This document shows, one piece after another, positions 8,900-19,664 of a stretch of 64,000 nucleotides of DNA. How positions within the stretch are numbered: the stretch's first letter is position 1; every line of letters begins with the position of its first letter. The stretch lies in NCBI GenBank assembly GCA_949292185.1, contig CASEYP010000020.1, forward strand, positions 62,001 to 126,000, in the 5' to 3' direction. The notes beneath the pieces are model-generated. The model was given only the letters and a program-made list of their open reading frames with translations, ran no database searches and was not told the DNA's origin. The DNA is from an uncultured bacterium. GTDB lineage: Bacteria > Cyanobacteriota > Vampirovibrionia > Gastranaerophilales > Gastranaerophilaceae. The position numbers and the translations under genes were made by a program.

Positions 8900-10065
8900 T
8901 GTTTATTGATATCGATTGTAGTCAGGTTAAAAAATATAATCAAAATGCTTTTGGTGATTATTTTGTTTCAAAAAGATATCCTGATGAAGCTAAATTGATT
9001 GCTGTATTATCAGACGGTTTAGGTAGTGGAATTAAGGCAAATATTTTATCTTGTATGACGGCAACTATGTTGTTAAGGTTTGTGGAAGGTGAGCAAATCC
9101 CGATACGAAAAGCCGCCGAAATTGTTATGAATTCACTTCCTGTTTGTAAAATTAGAAAAATAAGTTATTCTACATTTTCAGTTATAGATGTTGATGATGA
9201 TGGTTATGCAAAAATTGTAGAAGAAGGTAATCCTGAATTTATTTGGATAAAACACAATAACGAAGTTATGGCCCCTCATTATGATTTAATTCCGTCAAAG
9301 ACTTTTAAAAATAGATGTATGAAAAGTTATAAAATTCAACTTGAACTTGGGGATAGACTTATATTTTGTTCTGATGGGGTTACTCAAGCGGGGTTGGGTA
9401 ATGGAAGGTTAAAATTAGGCTTGAGAAGAGATGGTTTGATAAATTTGTTACAGGCAAAATTGGAAAAAGAACCGGATATATCAAGTTCAGAATTATCAGC
9501 TTATATAATTAGACAGGCTCAAAATATTGAAACAGACAGATTGCCAAAAGATGATATTTCAGCTTGTGTATTGTATTTTAGAGAGCCTAGAAGATCATTA
9601 GTTTTCACAGGGCCTCCGTTTAACCAAAAAAATGATGCTGAATACGCTCAAGCCTTTAAGGATTTTAATGGTAAAAAAGCAATATGTGGCGGAACAACAG
9701 CAAACTTAATTTCGAGAGAGTTAAACTTGCCAATAACAATGGATAAGGAAATTAGTATAGGTAAACTCCCGAGCTGTTCATATATGGAGGGTGTGGATTT
9801 GGTAACTGAGGGAATTTTAACTCTTACCGAAACTTTGGAATGTTTAGAGGCAGGGAATTTAGATATTGACAATGCTGCTGGAAAGCTGATAAAATTCTTA
9901 TTAGATAGCGATTGCATAAACTTTATGGTAGGTGCAAAGTTAAATCAGGCACATTATAATCCGGCATTACCTGTTGAAATAGAAATTAGAAAAAATATAA
10001 TAAAAAAAATGGCAACAGTATTGCAGGATAAATATTTTAAAAAAGTTAGTATACAATATATGTAG
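8899..10065 (+). CDS. SpoIIE-like PP2C Ser/Thr phosphatase of the hydrogenase operon
   Basis: The protein has 388 residues. Residues from about 1 to 240 are a PP2C domain of the SpoIIE/RsbU type: an early LSDGLGSGIKAN block, a central FCSDGVTQAG block and a KDDISACVLYF block supply the metal-binding aspartates. The roughly 150-residue C-terminal part (with CGGTTANLISREL and NFMVGAK) is a separate region I cannot name. Its start codon overlaps the stop of the sensory hydrogenase, implying tight coupling. PP2C genes beside PAS-bearing H-cluster proteins are a known association. The target phosphoprotein is not visible in this window. Confidence 0.82.
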   Translation: MFIDIDCSQVKKYNQNAFGDYFVSKRYPDEAKLIAVLSDGLGSGIKANILSCMTATMLLRFVEGEQIPIRKAAEIVMNSLPVCKIRKISYSTFSVIDVDDDGYAKIVEEGNPEFIWIKHNNEVMAPHYDLIPSKTFKNRCMKSYKIQLELGDRLIFCSDGVTQAGLGNGRLKLGLRRDGLINLLQAKLEKEPDISSSELSAYIIRQAQNIETDRLPKDDISACVLYFREPRRSLVFTGPPFNQKNDAEYAQAFKDFNGKKAICGGTTANLISRELNLPITMDKEISIGKLPSCSYMEGVDLVTEGILTLTETLECLEAGNLDIDNAAGKLIKFLLDSDCINFMVGAKLNQAHYNPALPVEIEIRKNIIKKMATVLQDKYFKKVSIQYM

Positions 10066-10098
10066 GTATAAAAATAAAAAACAGAAGAAAGGTAAAAA

Positions 10099-10359
10099 AT
10101 GGAAAAAGTTAGTGTTAAAGTATGTTTAGGAACAACTTGTTTTGTAATGGGTTCTGCAAACCTTCAAGAATTAATTGATATTGTGCCTCAAAAATATGGT
10201 GATAAGGTTGATGTATCAGGTGTACCTTGTCTAGGTTTATGCTCTACAGATTGGGAATTTTCAAAAGCACCTTATGTAAAGGTTGATGATGAAATTATCA
10301 AAGAGGCAACAGTAGAAAAAGTTATAAATGCAATCAATGAAAAGTTAGCGAAACAATAA
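10099..10359 (+). CDS. Thioredoxin-like [2Fe-2S] ferredoxin, second copy
   Basis: This 86-residue protein resembles the one at 6.9 kb: VCLGTTCFVMGS (C-x4-C) and PCLGLCS (C-x3-C) give the NuoE-type [2Fe-2S] ligand set. It is 20 bp upstream of the catalytic-type hydrogenase and is preceded by an AGAAAGG ribosome binding site. The likely role is an electron-transfer partner dedicated to that hydrogenase. No NuoF-like flavoprotein follows, so NAD coupling is not evident here. Confidence 0.84.
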   Translation: MEKVSVKVCLGTTCFVMGSANLQELIDIVPQKYGDKVDVSGVPCLGLCSTDWEFSKAPYVKVDDEIIKEATVEKVINAINEKLAKQ

Positions 10360-10379
10360 TAAGGAAAAGGATTAAAAGA

Positions 10380-11849
10380 ATGGCAATTAATACCCCTAAA
10401 CAAACATCTCATTTAAAAAGAGAAATACTTGTAAGACTAATTAAAGCATATTTAGGAAATAATTTTGAAGAAGATACAAGATTAATCCCATTTGATATGC
10501 GACCAAAAGGTAGTGAAGTTCCTTTCAGATGTTGTATTCATAAAGAAAGAGCAATATTGAGAGATAGAACAATCGCAGGTTTAGGTTTATCTATTGAAGA
10601 AGCTGATGATAGCGAATTGTTATCAACATTAGCTAAAAAAGCTCAAGATAGAACAGAACCTGAAGATAATCCATTGACAGTATTACAAACAGCTTGTAAA
10701 GGTTGTGTACCTTCAAGAATATATGTAACAGATTTATGTCAAGGTTGTGTAGCAAGACCTTGCGAGTCAGCATGTAAATTTGGTGCAATAAAGGTTGAAA
10801 ATGGAAAATCAACTATTGACCCTGCAAAATGTAAAAATTGTGGAATGTGTGCACAAGTTTGTCCATATCAAGCAATTGCAAAAATTATTGTACCTTGTGA
10901 AAATGCTTGTCCGGTTGGAGCAATCGCAAAAGATGATGAAGGTTTAGCTCATATCGATTTTGAAAAATGTATTTCTTGCGGAAAATGCGTAAGTGCTTGT
11001 CCGTTTGGTGCTGTACATGAAAAGAGTCAAATTATTGATATCTTGAAAGAAATGAAAGCTGGTAAAAAAGTTATTGCGATGGTTGCTCCTGCAATAATGG
11101 GTCAATTACCTTGCACTCCAAAACAATTAAAACAAGCAATAATGACATTAGGTTTTGCAGATGTAATTGAAGTTGCTGAAGGTGCAGATATTACAACTAA
11201 AAATGAGGCAGCTGAATTTGAAGAAAGAATGGAAAAAGGACAAGGATTTATGACAACATCTTGTTGTGCTGGTTATAATGAACTTGTTGATAAACATGTT
11301 CCTGAATTAAAACCATTCCGTTCAGATACAAAAACTCCTGCTTATTATACTGCAGAAATTGTTAAAAGAGATTATCCTGATGCAATTACAGTGTTCTTTA
11401 GCCCTTGTGTTGCTAAAAGACGTGAAGCTTTACAAAATCCTAAAATGGATTACGTATTGAACTTCGAAGAATTAGGTGCTTGGCTTATTGCTTTGAATGT
11501 TCAAGTTTCAACTTGTGATGAATCTGAATTTAGAAAAGAATCATCAGCTCAAGGTAGAAATTTTGCAAATACAGGTGGTGTAGCAGGTGCTGTTAATGCA
11601 TTGTTGGATGATGATAAGAAGGCTACTCCATACGTTGTTGACGGGTTGAATAAACAATCTATCAGAGATCTTAAAAAATTTGCTAAAAATGGTAAATGTG
11701 AACTTGGTAATTTGATAGAAGTTATGGCTTGTACCGGCGGATGTCTTGGCGGTTCAAGTACAATTAATGCTTATAAACCAGCATTGAAACAGTTGACAAA
11801 TTATGTAAAAGAAAGTCCTGAAATCAGAGATGTTGTTAAAGAAAAATAG
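10380..11849 (+). CDS. [FeFe]-hydrogenase, catalytic type (probably group B)
   Basis: This 489-residue enzyme should interconvert H2 with protons and electrons in the cytoplasm. The N-terminal 210 residues hold a distinctive cysteine-rich iron-sulfur region: CKGC near 106, CQGCVARPCESAC at 120-132, CKNCGMCAQVC at 151-161, CENAC at 173-177 and CISCGKCVSAC at 197-207. The H-cluster motifs follow: L1 TSCCAGY (C295 as proton-relay position, C296 as ligand), L2 SPCVAKR (C343) and L3 EVMACTGGC (C451, C455). All ligands and the relay cysteine are kept, unlike the sensory neighbour. The TSCCAGY form and the early cysteine set suggest group B, but I cannot run a phylogeny. Maturation genes hydE, hydF and hydG are not in the window. 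Confidence 0.88.
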   Translation: MAINTPKQTSHLKREILVRLIKAYLGNNFEEDTRLIPFDMRPKGSEVPFRCCIHKERAILRDRTIAGLGLSIEEADDSELLSTLAKKAQDRTEPEDNPLTVLQTACKGCVPSRIYVTDLCQGCVARPCESACKFGAIKVENGKSTIDPAKCKNCGMCAQVCPYQAIAKIIVPCENACPVGAIAKDDEGLAHIDFEKCISCGKCVSACPFGAVHEKSQIIDILKEMKAGKKVIAMVAPAIMGQLPCTPKQLKQAIMTLGFADVIEVAEGADITTKNEAAEFEERMEKGQGFMTTSCCAGYNELVDKHVPELKPFRSDTKTPAYYTAEIVKRDYPDAITVFFSPCVAKRREALQNPKMDYVLNFEELGAWLIALNVQVSTCDESEFRKESSAQGRNFANTGGVAGAVNALLDDDKKATPYVVDGLNKQSIRDLKKFAKNGKCELGNLIEVMACTGGCLGGSSTINAYKPALKQLTNYVKESPEIRDVVKEK

Positions 11850-11871
11850 TTAACAACTATAATAAAAAATA

Positions 11872-11911
11872 AAAAAAGGAAGAAAATTATTATAAATTTT
11901 CTTCCTTTTTT
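11872..11911 (+). terminator. Rho-independent terminator of the hydrogenase operon
   Basis: A 17-bp perfect stem (A-rich arm with GGAAG, T-rich arm with CTTCC, 11872-11888 and 11895-11911) has a 6-nt loop and ends in a T-run. It closes the operon 23 nt after the last stop codon. Confidence 0.9.
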
Positions 11912-12018
11912 GTTGTAAAACTTTTTCAGAATTGAAATCAATTTTGGGTTGATGTAATATTGAAATATATTTGATTAGAAGATAGTAGTATTTATCATAT
12001 AAAAGAGAGTGTGAATTT

Positions 12019-12678
12019 ATGAAAAAAGAACTTATTTTTTTAGGACCACCGGCATGCGGTAAAGGTACACAGACAACAAAACTTGCGCAATATTTAAATC
12101 TTCCGCATGTAGATACAGGTTCACTTTTGAGAGCTGAAATTAAAAACGGAACTCCTAATGGAATTATTGCAAAGAAATTTATTGATAAAGGTGAATTAGT
12201 TCCTGTTGATCTTGTTGCATCTATAATTAAAGATAGATTATCTCAAGATGATTGCAAAAACGGTTATATTTTGGATGGTTACCCAAGAAGTCTTGAACAA
12301 GCTGATATGTTGACCGGAATTAATGCTGAAATTAATGGTGATACTGAAGTAGATTTCAGAGCTATTTATTTTGATTTACATCAAGATATTTTGATTGCAA
12401 GAATTGTAAATCGTAGATCTTGTCCAAAATGTGGTGAGATTTATAATATCAAATTTAAGCCAACAAAAGTTGAGGGAATTTGTGACAAATGCGGTGCTGA
12501 ACTTGTTCAAAGAAAAGATGATAATGAAGAAATTGCAAAGGCAAGATTTGAAACTTATTTCCATGAAACTGCACCATTGATAGATTATTACAAAAATAAG
12601 GGCGTTTTAAAAACTATTAACGCTGACGGATCTATCGATGAAGTTTGGGAAAGACTTTTAAAAGTTATAAATGATTAA
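12019..12678 (+). CDS. adk: Adenylate kinase
   Basis: Adk converts ATP plus AMP to two ADP and sets the adenylate balance. The 219-residue product starts with the P-loop (GPPACGKGT, residues 9-17) and has the AMP-binding region (HVDTGSLLRAEI) and the YILDGYPRSLEQA block. The LID contains a zinc knuckle (C135, C138, C155, C158), as in many low-GC and anaerobic bacteria. A terminator lies upstream and another downstream, so it is a single-gene unit rather than part of the ribosomal operon. Confidence 0.97.
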   Translation: MKKELIFLGPPACGKGTQTTKLAQYLNLPHVDTGSLLRAEIKNGTPNGIIAKKFIDKGELVPVDLVASIIKDRLSQDDCKNGYILDGYPRSLEQADMLTGINAEINGDTEVDFRAIYFDLHQDILIARIVNRRSCPKCGEIYNIKFKPTKVEGICDKCGAELVQRKDDNEEIAKARFETYFHETAPLIDYYKNKGVLKTINADGSIDEVWERLLKVIND

Positions 12679-12706
12679 TTTATAATTTTTATATTAGATA
12701 AATTTG

Positions 12707-12741
12707 AAAAAAGGAACTCTAAATTTTAGGGTTCTTTTTTT
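12707..12741 (+). terminator. Rho-independent terminator after adk
   Basis: The stem GGAACTCTAAA / TTTAGGGTTC has one G-T pair and is flanked by A-tract and T-tract, with a T-run of 8 at the end. Confidence 0.88.
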
Positions 12742-12757
12742 TATTGAATTTAACAAA

Positions 12758-12785
12758 TTGAAATTTCTTAAAATATGATTATAAT
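12758..12785 (+). promoter_or_regulatory. Sigma-70 promoter for a leaderless ATPase mRNA
   Basis: TTGAAA (12758-12763), a 16-nt spacer and a perfect TATAAT (12780-12785) lie so that the start site falls at or next to the ATG at 12793, 7 nt after the -10. An upstream ATG at 12775 lies inside the promoter spacer and cannot be the start. Confidence 0.65.
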
Positions 12786-12792
12786 AACAATT

Positions 12793-14139
12793 ATGTCTGA
12801 TATTGATAAAAGTGAAATTGAAGAGATAAAACAACAAGTTAAAGAAAAACTTGATAAAACAGAATTATATACATATAGAGGTTCTGTTTCAAAACTTTTG
12901 GGTTTAACTGTAGAGGTTAAGTTACCAGGGTTAAAAGTTGGCGATCTTTGTTATATTGAAACTTATGATGGGAAACAGAAGCCTGCGGAAGTTCAAGCTT
13001 TTAAAGGTGAAGTTGCGCAATTATCATTACTTTTAGATGGAAGTGGTATCGGACAAGGAAGTTTAGTAACTTCAACGGGTCGTCCTATTACAATTCCGGT
13101 TGGGGATTTTTTATTGGGAAGATTGATTGACCCTTTGGGAAATCCAATTGATGGAAAACCTTTAGATACAACAGGCGCACTGTGGCGTCCTATTGAGGGA
13201 CCTCCTCCTGGACCATTTGAAAGACCAATTATTACGGAACAATTTTCAACGGGTGTTAGAGCTATTGATGGTTGTATGACAATGGGTTGCGGCCAGCGTT
13301 TGGGATTATTTGCAGGGTCTGGTGTTGGTAAAAGTACCTTGCTTGGTATGATTGCAAGAAATTCAGATGCTGATGTTAACGTTGTTGCACTAATCGGTGA
13401 ACGTGGTCGTGAAGTTAAGGAATTTGTTGAAGATTCTTTAGGTGAAGCCGGTATGGCAAAATCTGTTTTGGTTTGTTCAACAGGTGATCAGCCTCCATTG
13501 ATTAGACAAAAAGCACTTTTGTCAGCAACTGCTGTTTGTGAATATTTTAGAGATCAGGGTAAAAAAGTTTTCTTGATGACAGATACAGTTACTCGTTGCG
13601 CTATGGCAGGTCGTGAAGTTGGTTTGTCTTTGGGCGAGCCTCCTACTATGAAAGGTTATCCGCCATCAATTTTCTCTTGGCTTCAGAAAGTTTTAGAGCG
13701 TGCAGGTAATAGCCCGAAAGGTTCTATTACGGCTTTATATACAGTATTGATGGAAGGTGATGATATTTCAGATCCGATTGTTGATATTGTGCGTGGTATT
13801 GTTGATGGTCACATTTTCTTGTCAAGAAAAGTTGCCGAATCTAACCATTATCCTGCTATTGATGTTTTGGGTAGTATTTCACGTTTGATGAGTGCTATTG
13901 CAAGTCCTGAACATAAGCAAGCTGCTGCAAAATTAAGAACAATGCTTTCTTTATATAGAGAAAATAAGGACTTGATTGATGTTGGTATGTATCAGCCGGG
14001 TTCAAACCCAAGGTTGGATACTGCTATTGAAATGATGCCTAAAATTAATGCTTTCTTGCAACAAAGAACGTCAGAAAGTGTTACTATGGAAGGTACTATT
14101 AAACAACTTGTTGATATGATGCAGGGTGTTGATATCTAA
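12793..14139 (+). CDS. FliI/YscN-family secretion-type ATPase (orphan)
   Basis: This 448-residue protein belongs to the rotary ATPase family of flagellar and type III secretion motors. Walker A is GSGVGKST (175-182). The block from SLGEPPTMKGYPPSIFSWL to the LERAGNSPKGSITALYTVLMEGDD region is the FliI/YscN signature and rules out F1 alpha or beta subunits. An N-terminal beta-barrel domain precedes it. No other flagellar or secretion gene is nearby; the neighbours are adk and gyrB. It could serve a scattered flagellar set or another export apparatus. I chose the ATG at 12793 because the promoter places the transcript start there. Confidence 0.87.
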   Translation: MSDIDKSEIEEIKQQVKEKLDKTELYTYRGSVSKLLGLTVEVKLPGLKVGDLCYIETYDGKQKPAEVQAFKGEVAQLSLLLDGSGIGQGSLVTSTGRPITIPVGDFLLGRLIDPLGNPIDGKPLDTTGALWRPIEGPPPGPFERPIITEQFSTGVRAIDGCMTMGCGQRLGLFAGSGVGKSTLLGMIARNSDADVNVVALIGERGREVKEFVEDSLGEAGMAKSVLVCSTGDQPPLIRQKALLSATAVCEYFRDQGKKVFLMTDTVTRCAMAGREVGLSLGEPPTMKGYPPSIFSWLQKVLERAGNSPKGSITALYTVLMEGDDISDPIVDIVRGIVDGHIFLSRKVAESNHYPAIDVLGSISRLMSAIASPEHKQAAAKLRTMLSLYRENKDLIDVGMYQPGSNPRLDTAIEMMPKINAFLQQRTSESVTMEGTIKQLVDMMQGVDI

Positions 14140-14180
14140 ATATTTCTAAAACTTTACAGCAGGTTAATTTACGTAAATAA

Positions 14181-16796
<2,616 letters not shown>

Positions 16797-16829
16797 TTCA
16801 TTTGTATAAATAAGGATAAAAATATACTA

Positions 16830-16878
16830 AAAAAAAGGAAGTTCATTAAATTAAAATTTTGAACTTTCTTTTTTTTTG
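16830..16878 (+). terminator. Terminator after gyrB
   Basis: AAGTTCA and TTGAACTT arms lie within A-rich and T-rich flanks and end in nine T residues; the loop is AT-rich. Confidence 0.8.
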
Positions 16879-16900
16879 TGTGCGAGTTTTTAAATAAAAA

Positions 16901-16925
16901 AGGTTAGATATATTTTATCTAACCT
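16901..16925 (-). terminator. Terminator of the large FKG protein gene
   Basis: AGGTTAGATA / TATCTAACCT is a perfect 10-bp stem. On the minus strand it is followed by TTTTTTA, so it terminates the gene to its right. Confidence 0.82.
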
Positions 16926-16980
16926 GTGTAAATTTCTAAATTAACCGAATCATTATTAATAATTTATTTGTGTATAGAGT

Positions 16981-19398
16981 TTATTTGTTATTATTTTGTA
17001 CCATATCTTTTAAGGTATCATTTTTTTTGAATATTATATTTTTATTAGCTTCAATACTTGGAATATTAACGGCTGTTTGGTTTTGTTGTTGAGCCGGTTG
17101 ACTATTTCTTGGTGCAACTTCGTATGATTTTATTGAACGTTTACCGGTTAAGCGTTGCATAAAGTTGTAATATTTTTTCTTGAAACCTGTTGAATTGTTT
17201 TGTCTTGTTTCTTTTGCGATAAGTTCATCTCTTGTCATCTTCTTAATTGGTGTTCCTACAGATGTTCTTGTTAAGATTTCACCAAGAGTTGTATTTGTTA
17301 AGGTAATCCAGCTCATTCCAAGAAGTGATGAGTTGTATTGATTTCTGAAGGTTGAATTAAACAGGTCAATCAATAATGTTTGGTAGAACAATCTTGAACC
17401 TTCCTGTACAAATCTTTCTTTGAATTTTGTATCGGCACCTTCTTTATCATTACCGTTTGATTTTAACATTACCATATTGTAGTTATCAGTCATCAAGAAC
17501 CATATTGTAGCGATTGATGCTGCTGTTTTTGCTAAGTTTGATAATTCTGCATTTGATACGCTTGATAGTGAATCTACGTTAAATGCTTTTAATAAGTTTA
17601 CTTGGATATAATCTTCAAATTGTTTAGGACTTATCTTTTTATTAGCAAGAGCTTGAGCTTGTTTTGAAATTTTCTCGAAGCTGTTTGCTAGTGCTTGAAG
17701 ATCACTCATACCCTTTTTAGGCTTACTTTTTCTAAATACACTCATAAGTTTTTCGTCTATCATCCAATATGGAAGCGTAATTGTATTCCATAAGAATTTG
17801 AATGGTGCTATAACGAAGTTTACTAATGGTTTTACTTTTTTATCTTTTTCGCCTAAGTCTATGATGTTTTTGCCATCTACAGTTTTTAATGCAGATTTTC
17901 CAACTTGTTCATATTTATTTGCAAGTTTTTCAAATCCGTTTTCTCTAAGTGCTTTTACAACTTGATCAAATTTTTGTTCTTCAATTATATATTTTTGAGA
18001 AGTTAATGATTTGTATAAATCTGTAAATGGTCTATATAATACTTTCTTTTCAAAAGTAGATACTGCATTTTTTAAATTTAAACCGCCATCTATTTTATCA
18101 AGATTTAATTTATTATATTTGTCAGGATTTTTTACTTTTAGTTTTTCAAAATAATTCAATGCTGCACGTTTAACTGTAGGGATGTTTTTAAATCCTTTAA
18201 TACCATAACCTATTGCTAAGATTACAGCAGAAGCTTTCATTACTGTATCGAAAGATAGCAATGGTTTTTGTTGTTCTTTTTTCTCAGGTTTTGCGGTCTT
18301 ATTATCTTCTGATTTAAATGATAGAGGTTTAATTTTAGCCTCAGGATTATTTAATCTTTCATTTTCTTTTCTTGCTTGTTCTGGTGTTAATCTTGTAATA
18401 TGTTTACCGTTTGATAAACGAGAATACATTTCGGTTACTAGAACTGTTATACCTGTTGTAAGTACAATTCCGGCTTTTGATTTGTTGATGAATTTTTGGA
18501 ATGCACCCATTGTAATCAAGGTCAAGTAACCGCTTGTTAAAATTCTGCTAACTTCCTGTTTAAATCTGACTTTCTTTTCGTGATCAGCTGCCTTAGGGTC
18601 ATCATCCATCATTCTTGATAGGTTATAAGCATCTGTTGCTAAGAAAATTGCAGGAGGCAAACCTGATACTAATCTGTTTAATGCTCTTTCGTGTTTTGTA
18701 TCATAGTTGCCGGATTTTGGGTCAAACATTTTTAATGCACTTTGGAAAACGCTTGAATCCATTTTTGAATCTACATCTGCTGTAATTTTTGCAATTTCGT
18801 CTTTTGTTAAGTCAGCAACTTTTTTATTGGCGTTTTTTGCAAATGCTTCTTTTGCACTTGCAATTTTCATATCTCTATATGTAATTAAGCCTGTTAAAGA
18901 ATTTATTTTTGCATCAAGTTTAGAACGCTGTCTTATATTTTTAAATAAAGGTTTTTGTAAAACTCTTTCTGACCAACCTTTTAGTGCTGGAATTTTTCCT
19001 AATAATTCAATTATTCCGTTTAGCAAATCTCCAGGTAAAATCTTGAACGGATAAATTATACCGTCCCAAGCCAAATGAGGAATTGTTTTTTTGTTAATTA
19101 TTATATTATCTGCATTTTTTGGATCAATGGATATTAGCTTGCTTGCTTCATTTGCTCTTTTCCCTAATATATCTTCAAGCAATTCTCTTCCCATTTTTCC
19201 AAGATATTTATCTGAAAATTCCAAAAATTCTGATTTACTAAATGTTTTTAGTGGTTTATATAATCCTAAAGAAAGACCTTTAAAACTTAAATCTGAAGGA
19301 TTTGATTTTAAAGGTCTCTTAATATCTTTATTAATTTGTGAATATAAATCGGAATTTAAATTTGGATTTGAAATAGGGGCTTCGAAACTTGAAGACAT
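16981..19398 (-). CDS. Large FKG-motif protein with an internal duplication, unknown function
   Basis: I do not recognise this large basic protein. I choose the ATG at 19398 (805 residues) because AGGAG lies 5 nt upstream; an ATG at 19488 would add 30 residues without a ribosome binding site. Near the N-terminus is an SFKG motif (residues 38-41). The body contains two copies of one module. Shared landmarks are PFKIL/PFKFL, then FLATDAYN (about 252-259) and FLMTDNYN (about 634-641), followed by AD...K.RF.QE.SR, a hydrophobic T/L-rich stretch and a KHITRLTPEQ/TPIKKMTRDE end. Hydrophobic patches suggest membrane association. The gene at 55.4 kb shares the FKG start and a fragment like the duplicated module (FLAADND). 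It is probably a lineage-specific family. Confidence 0.72.
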   Translation of the reverse strand: MSSSFEAPISNPNLNSDLYSQINKDIKRPLKSNPSDLSFKGLSLGLYKPLKTFSKSEFLEFSDKYLGKMGRELLEDILGKRANEASKLISIDPKNADNIIINKKTIPHLAWDGIIYPFKILPGDLLNGIIELLGKIPALKGWSERVLQKPLFKNIRQRSKLDAKINSLTGLITYRDMKIASAKEAFAKNANKKVADLTKDEIAKITADVDSKMDSSVFQSALKMFDPKSGNYDTKHERALNRLVSGLPPAIFLATDAYNLSRMMDDDPKAADHEKKVRFKQEVSRILTSGYLTLITMGAFQKFINKSKAGIVLTTGITVLVTEMYSRLSNGKHITRLTPEQARKENERLNNPEAKIKPLSFKSEDNKTAKPEKKEQQKPLLSFDTVMKASAVILAIGYGIKGFKNIPTVKRAALNYFEKLKVKNPDKYNKLNLDKIDGGLNLKNAVSTFEKKVLYRPFTDLYKSLTSQKYIIEEQKFDQVVKALRENGFEKLANKYEQVGKSALKTVDGKNIIDLGEKDKKVKPLVNFVIAPFKFLWNTITLPYWMIDEKLMSVFRKSKPKKGMSDLQALANSFEKISKQAQALANKKISPKQFEDYIQVNLLKAFNVDSLSSVSNAELSNLAKTAASIATIWFLMTDNYNMVMLKSNGNDKEGADTKFKERFVQEGSRLFYQTLLIDLFNSTFRNQYNSSLLGMSWITLTNTTLGEILTRTSVGTPIKKMTRDELIAKETRQNNSTGFKKKYYNFMQRLTGKRSIKSYEVAPRNSQPAQQQNQTAVNIPSIEANKNIIFKKNDTLKDMVQNNNK

Positions 19399-19616
19399 GA
19401 ACTCCTGTTTTGGTCGTTGTTTGTCTATTCGAAATTTTGTCACACTATTTATTATCATTTCACACATCCCATTTTCATGTATTTTCATTCATACTAAAAC
19501 AAAACGCAAGATATTTTTGCTAAAATTTTACGTATTTTAACATTTGAATTTCATGTATTATAATTTATATAAAATATTTATATACAAAATAAAACGTTAT
19601 AGCTCATCCTAACTAT

Positions 19617-19645
19617 TTTACAAGTATTGAATTTTAGTGTATAAT
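19617..19645 (+). promoter_or_regulatory. fixCX promoter
   Basis: TTTACA (19617-19622), a 17-nt spacer and a perfect TATAAT (19640-19645) give a start about 13 nt before the ATG, with GAGAGAAG as ribosome binding site. Confidence 0.65.
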
Positions 19646-19664
19646 TGATGTTGAGAGAAGTTTT

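Noticed and set aside
10380-11849. NADH-coupled bifurcating hydrogenase HydABC
   Set aside because: No NuoF-like (HydB) gene is present and the catalytic protein is too short for the HydA of that complex.
13980-14010. tRNA-like GGGTTCAAACCC
   Set aside because: It is inside the ATPase coding frame and no acceptor or anticodon stem accompanies it. No tRNA gene was found in the window.
19399-19488. N-terminal extension of the large FKG protein to 19488
   Set aside because: The ATG at 19398 has AGGAG at ideal spacing; the upstream starts have no ribosome binding site.
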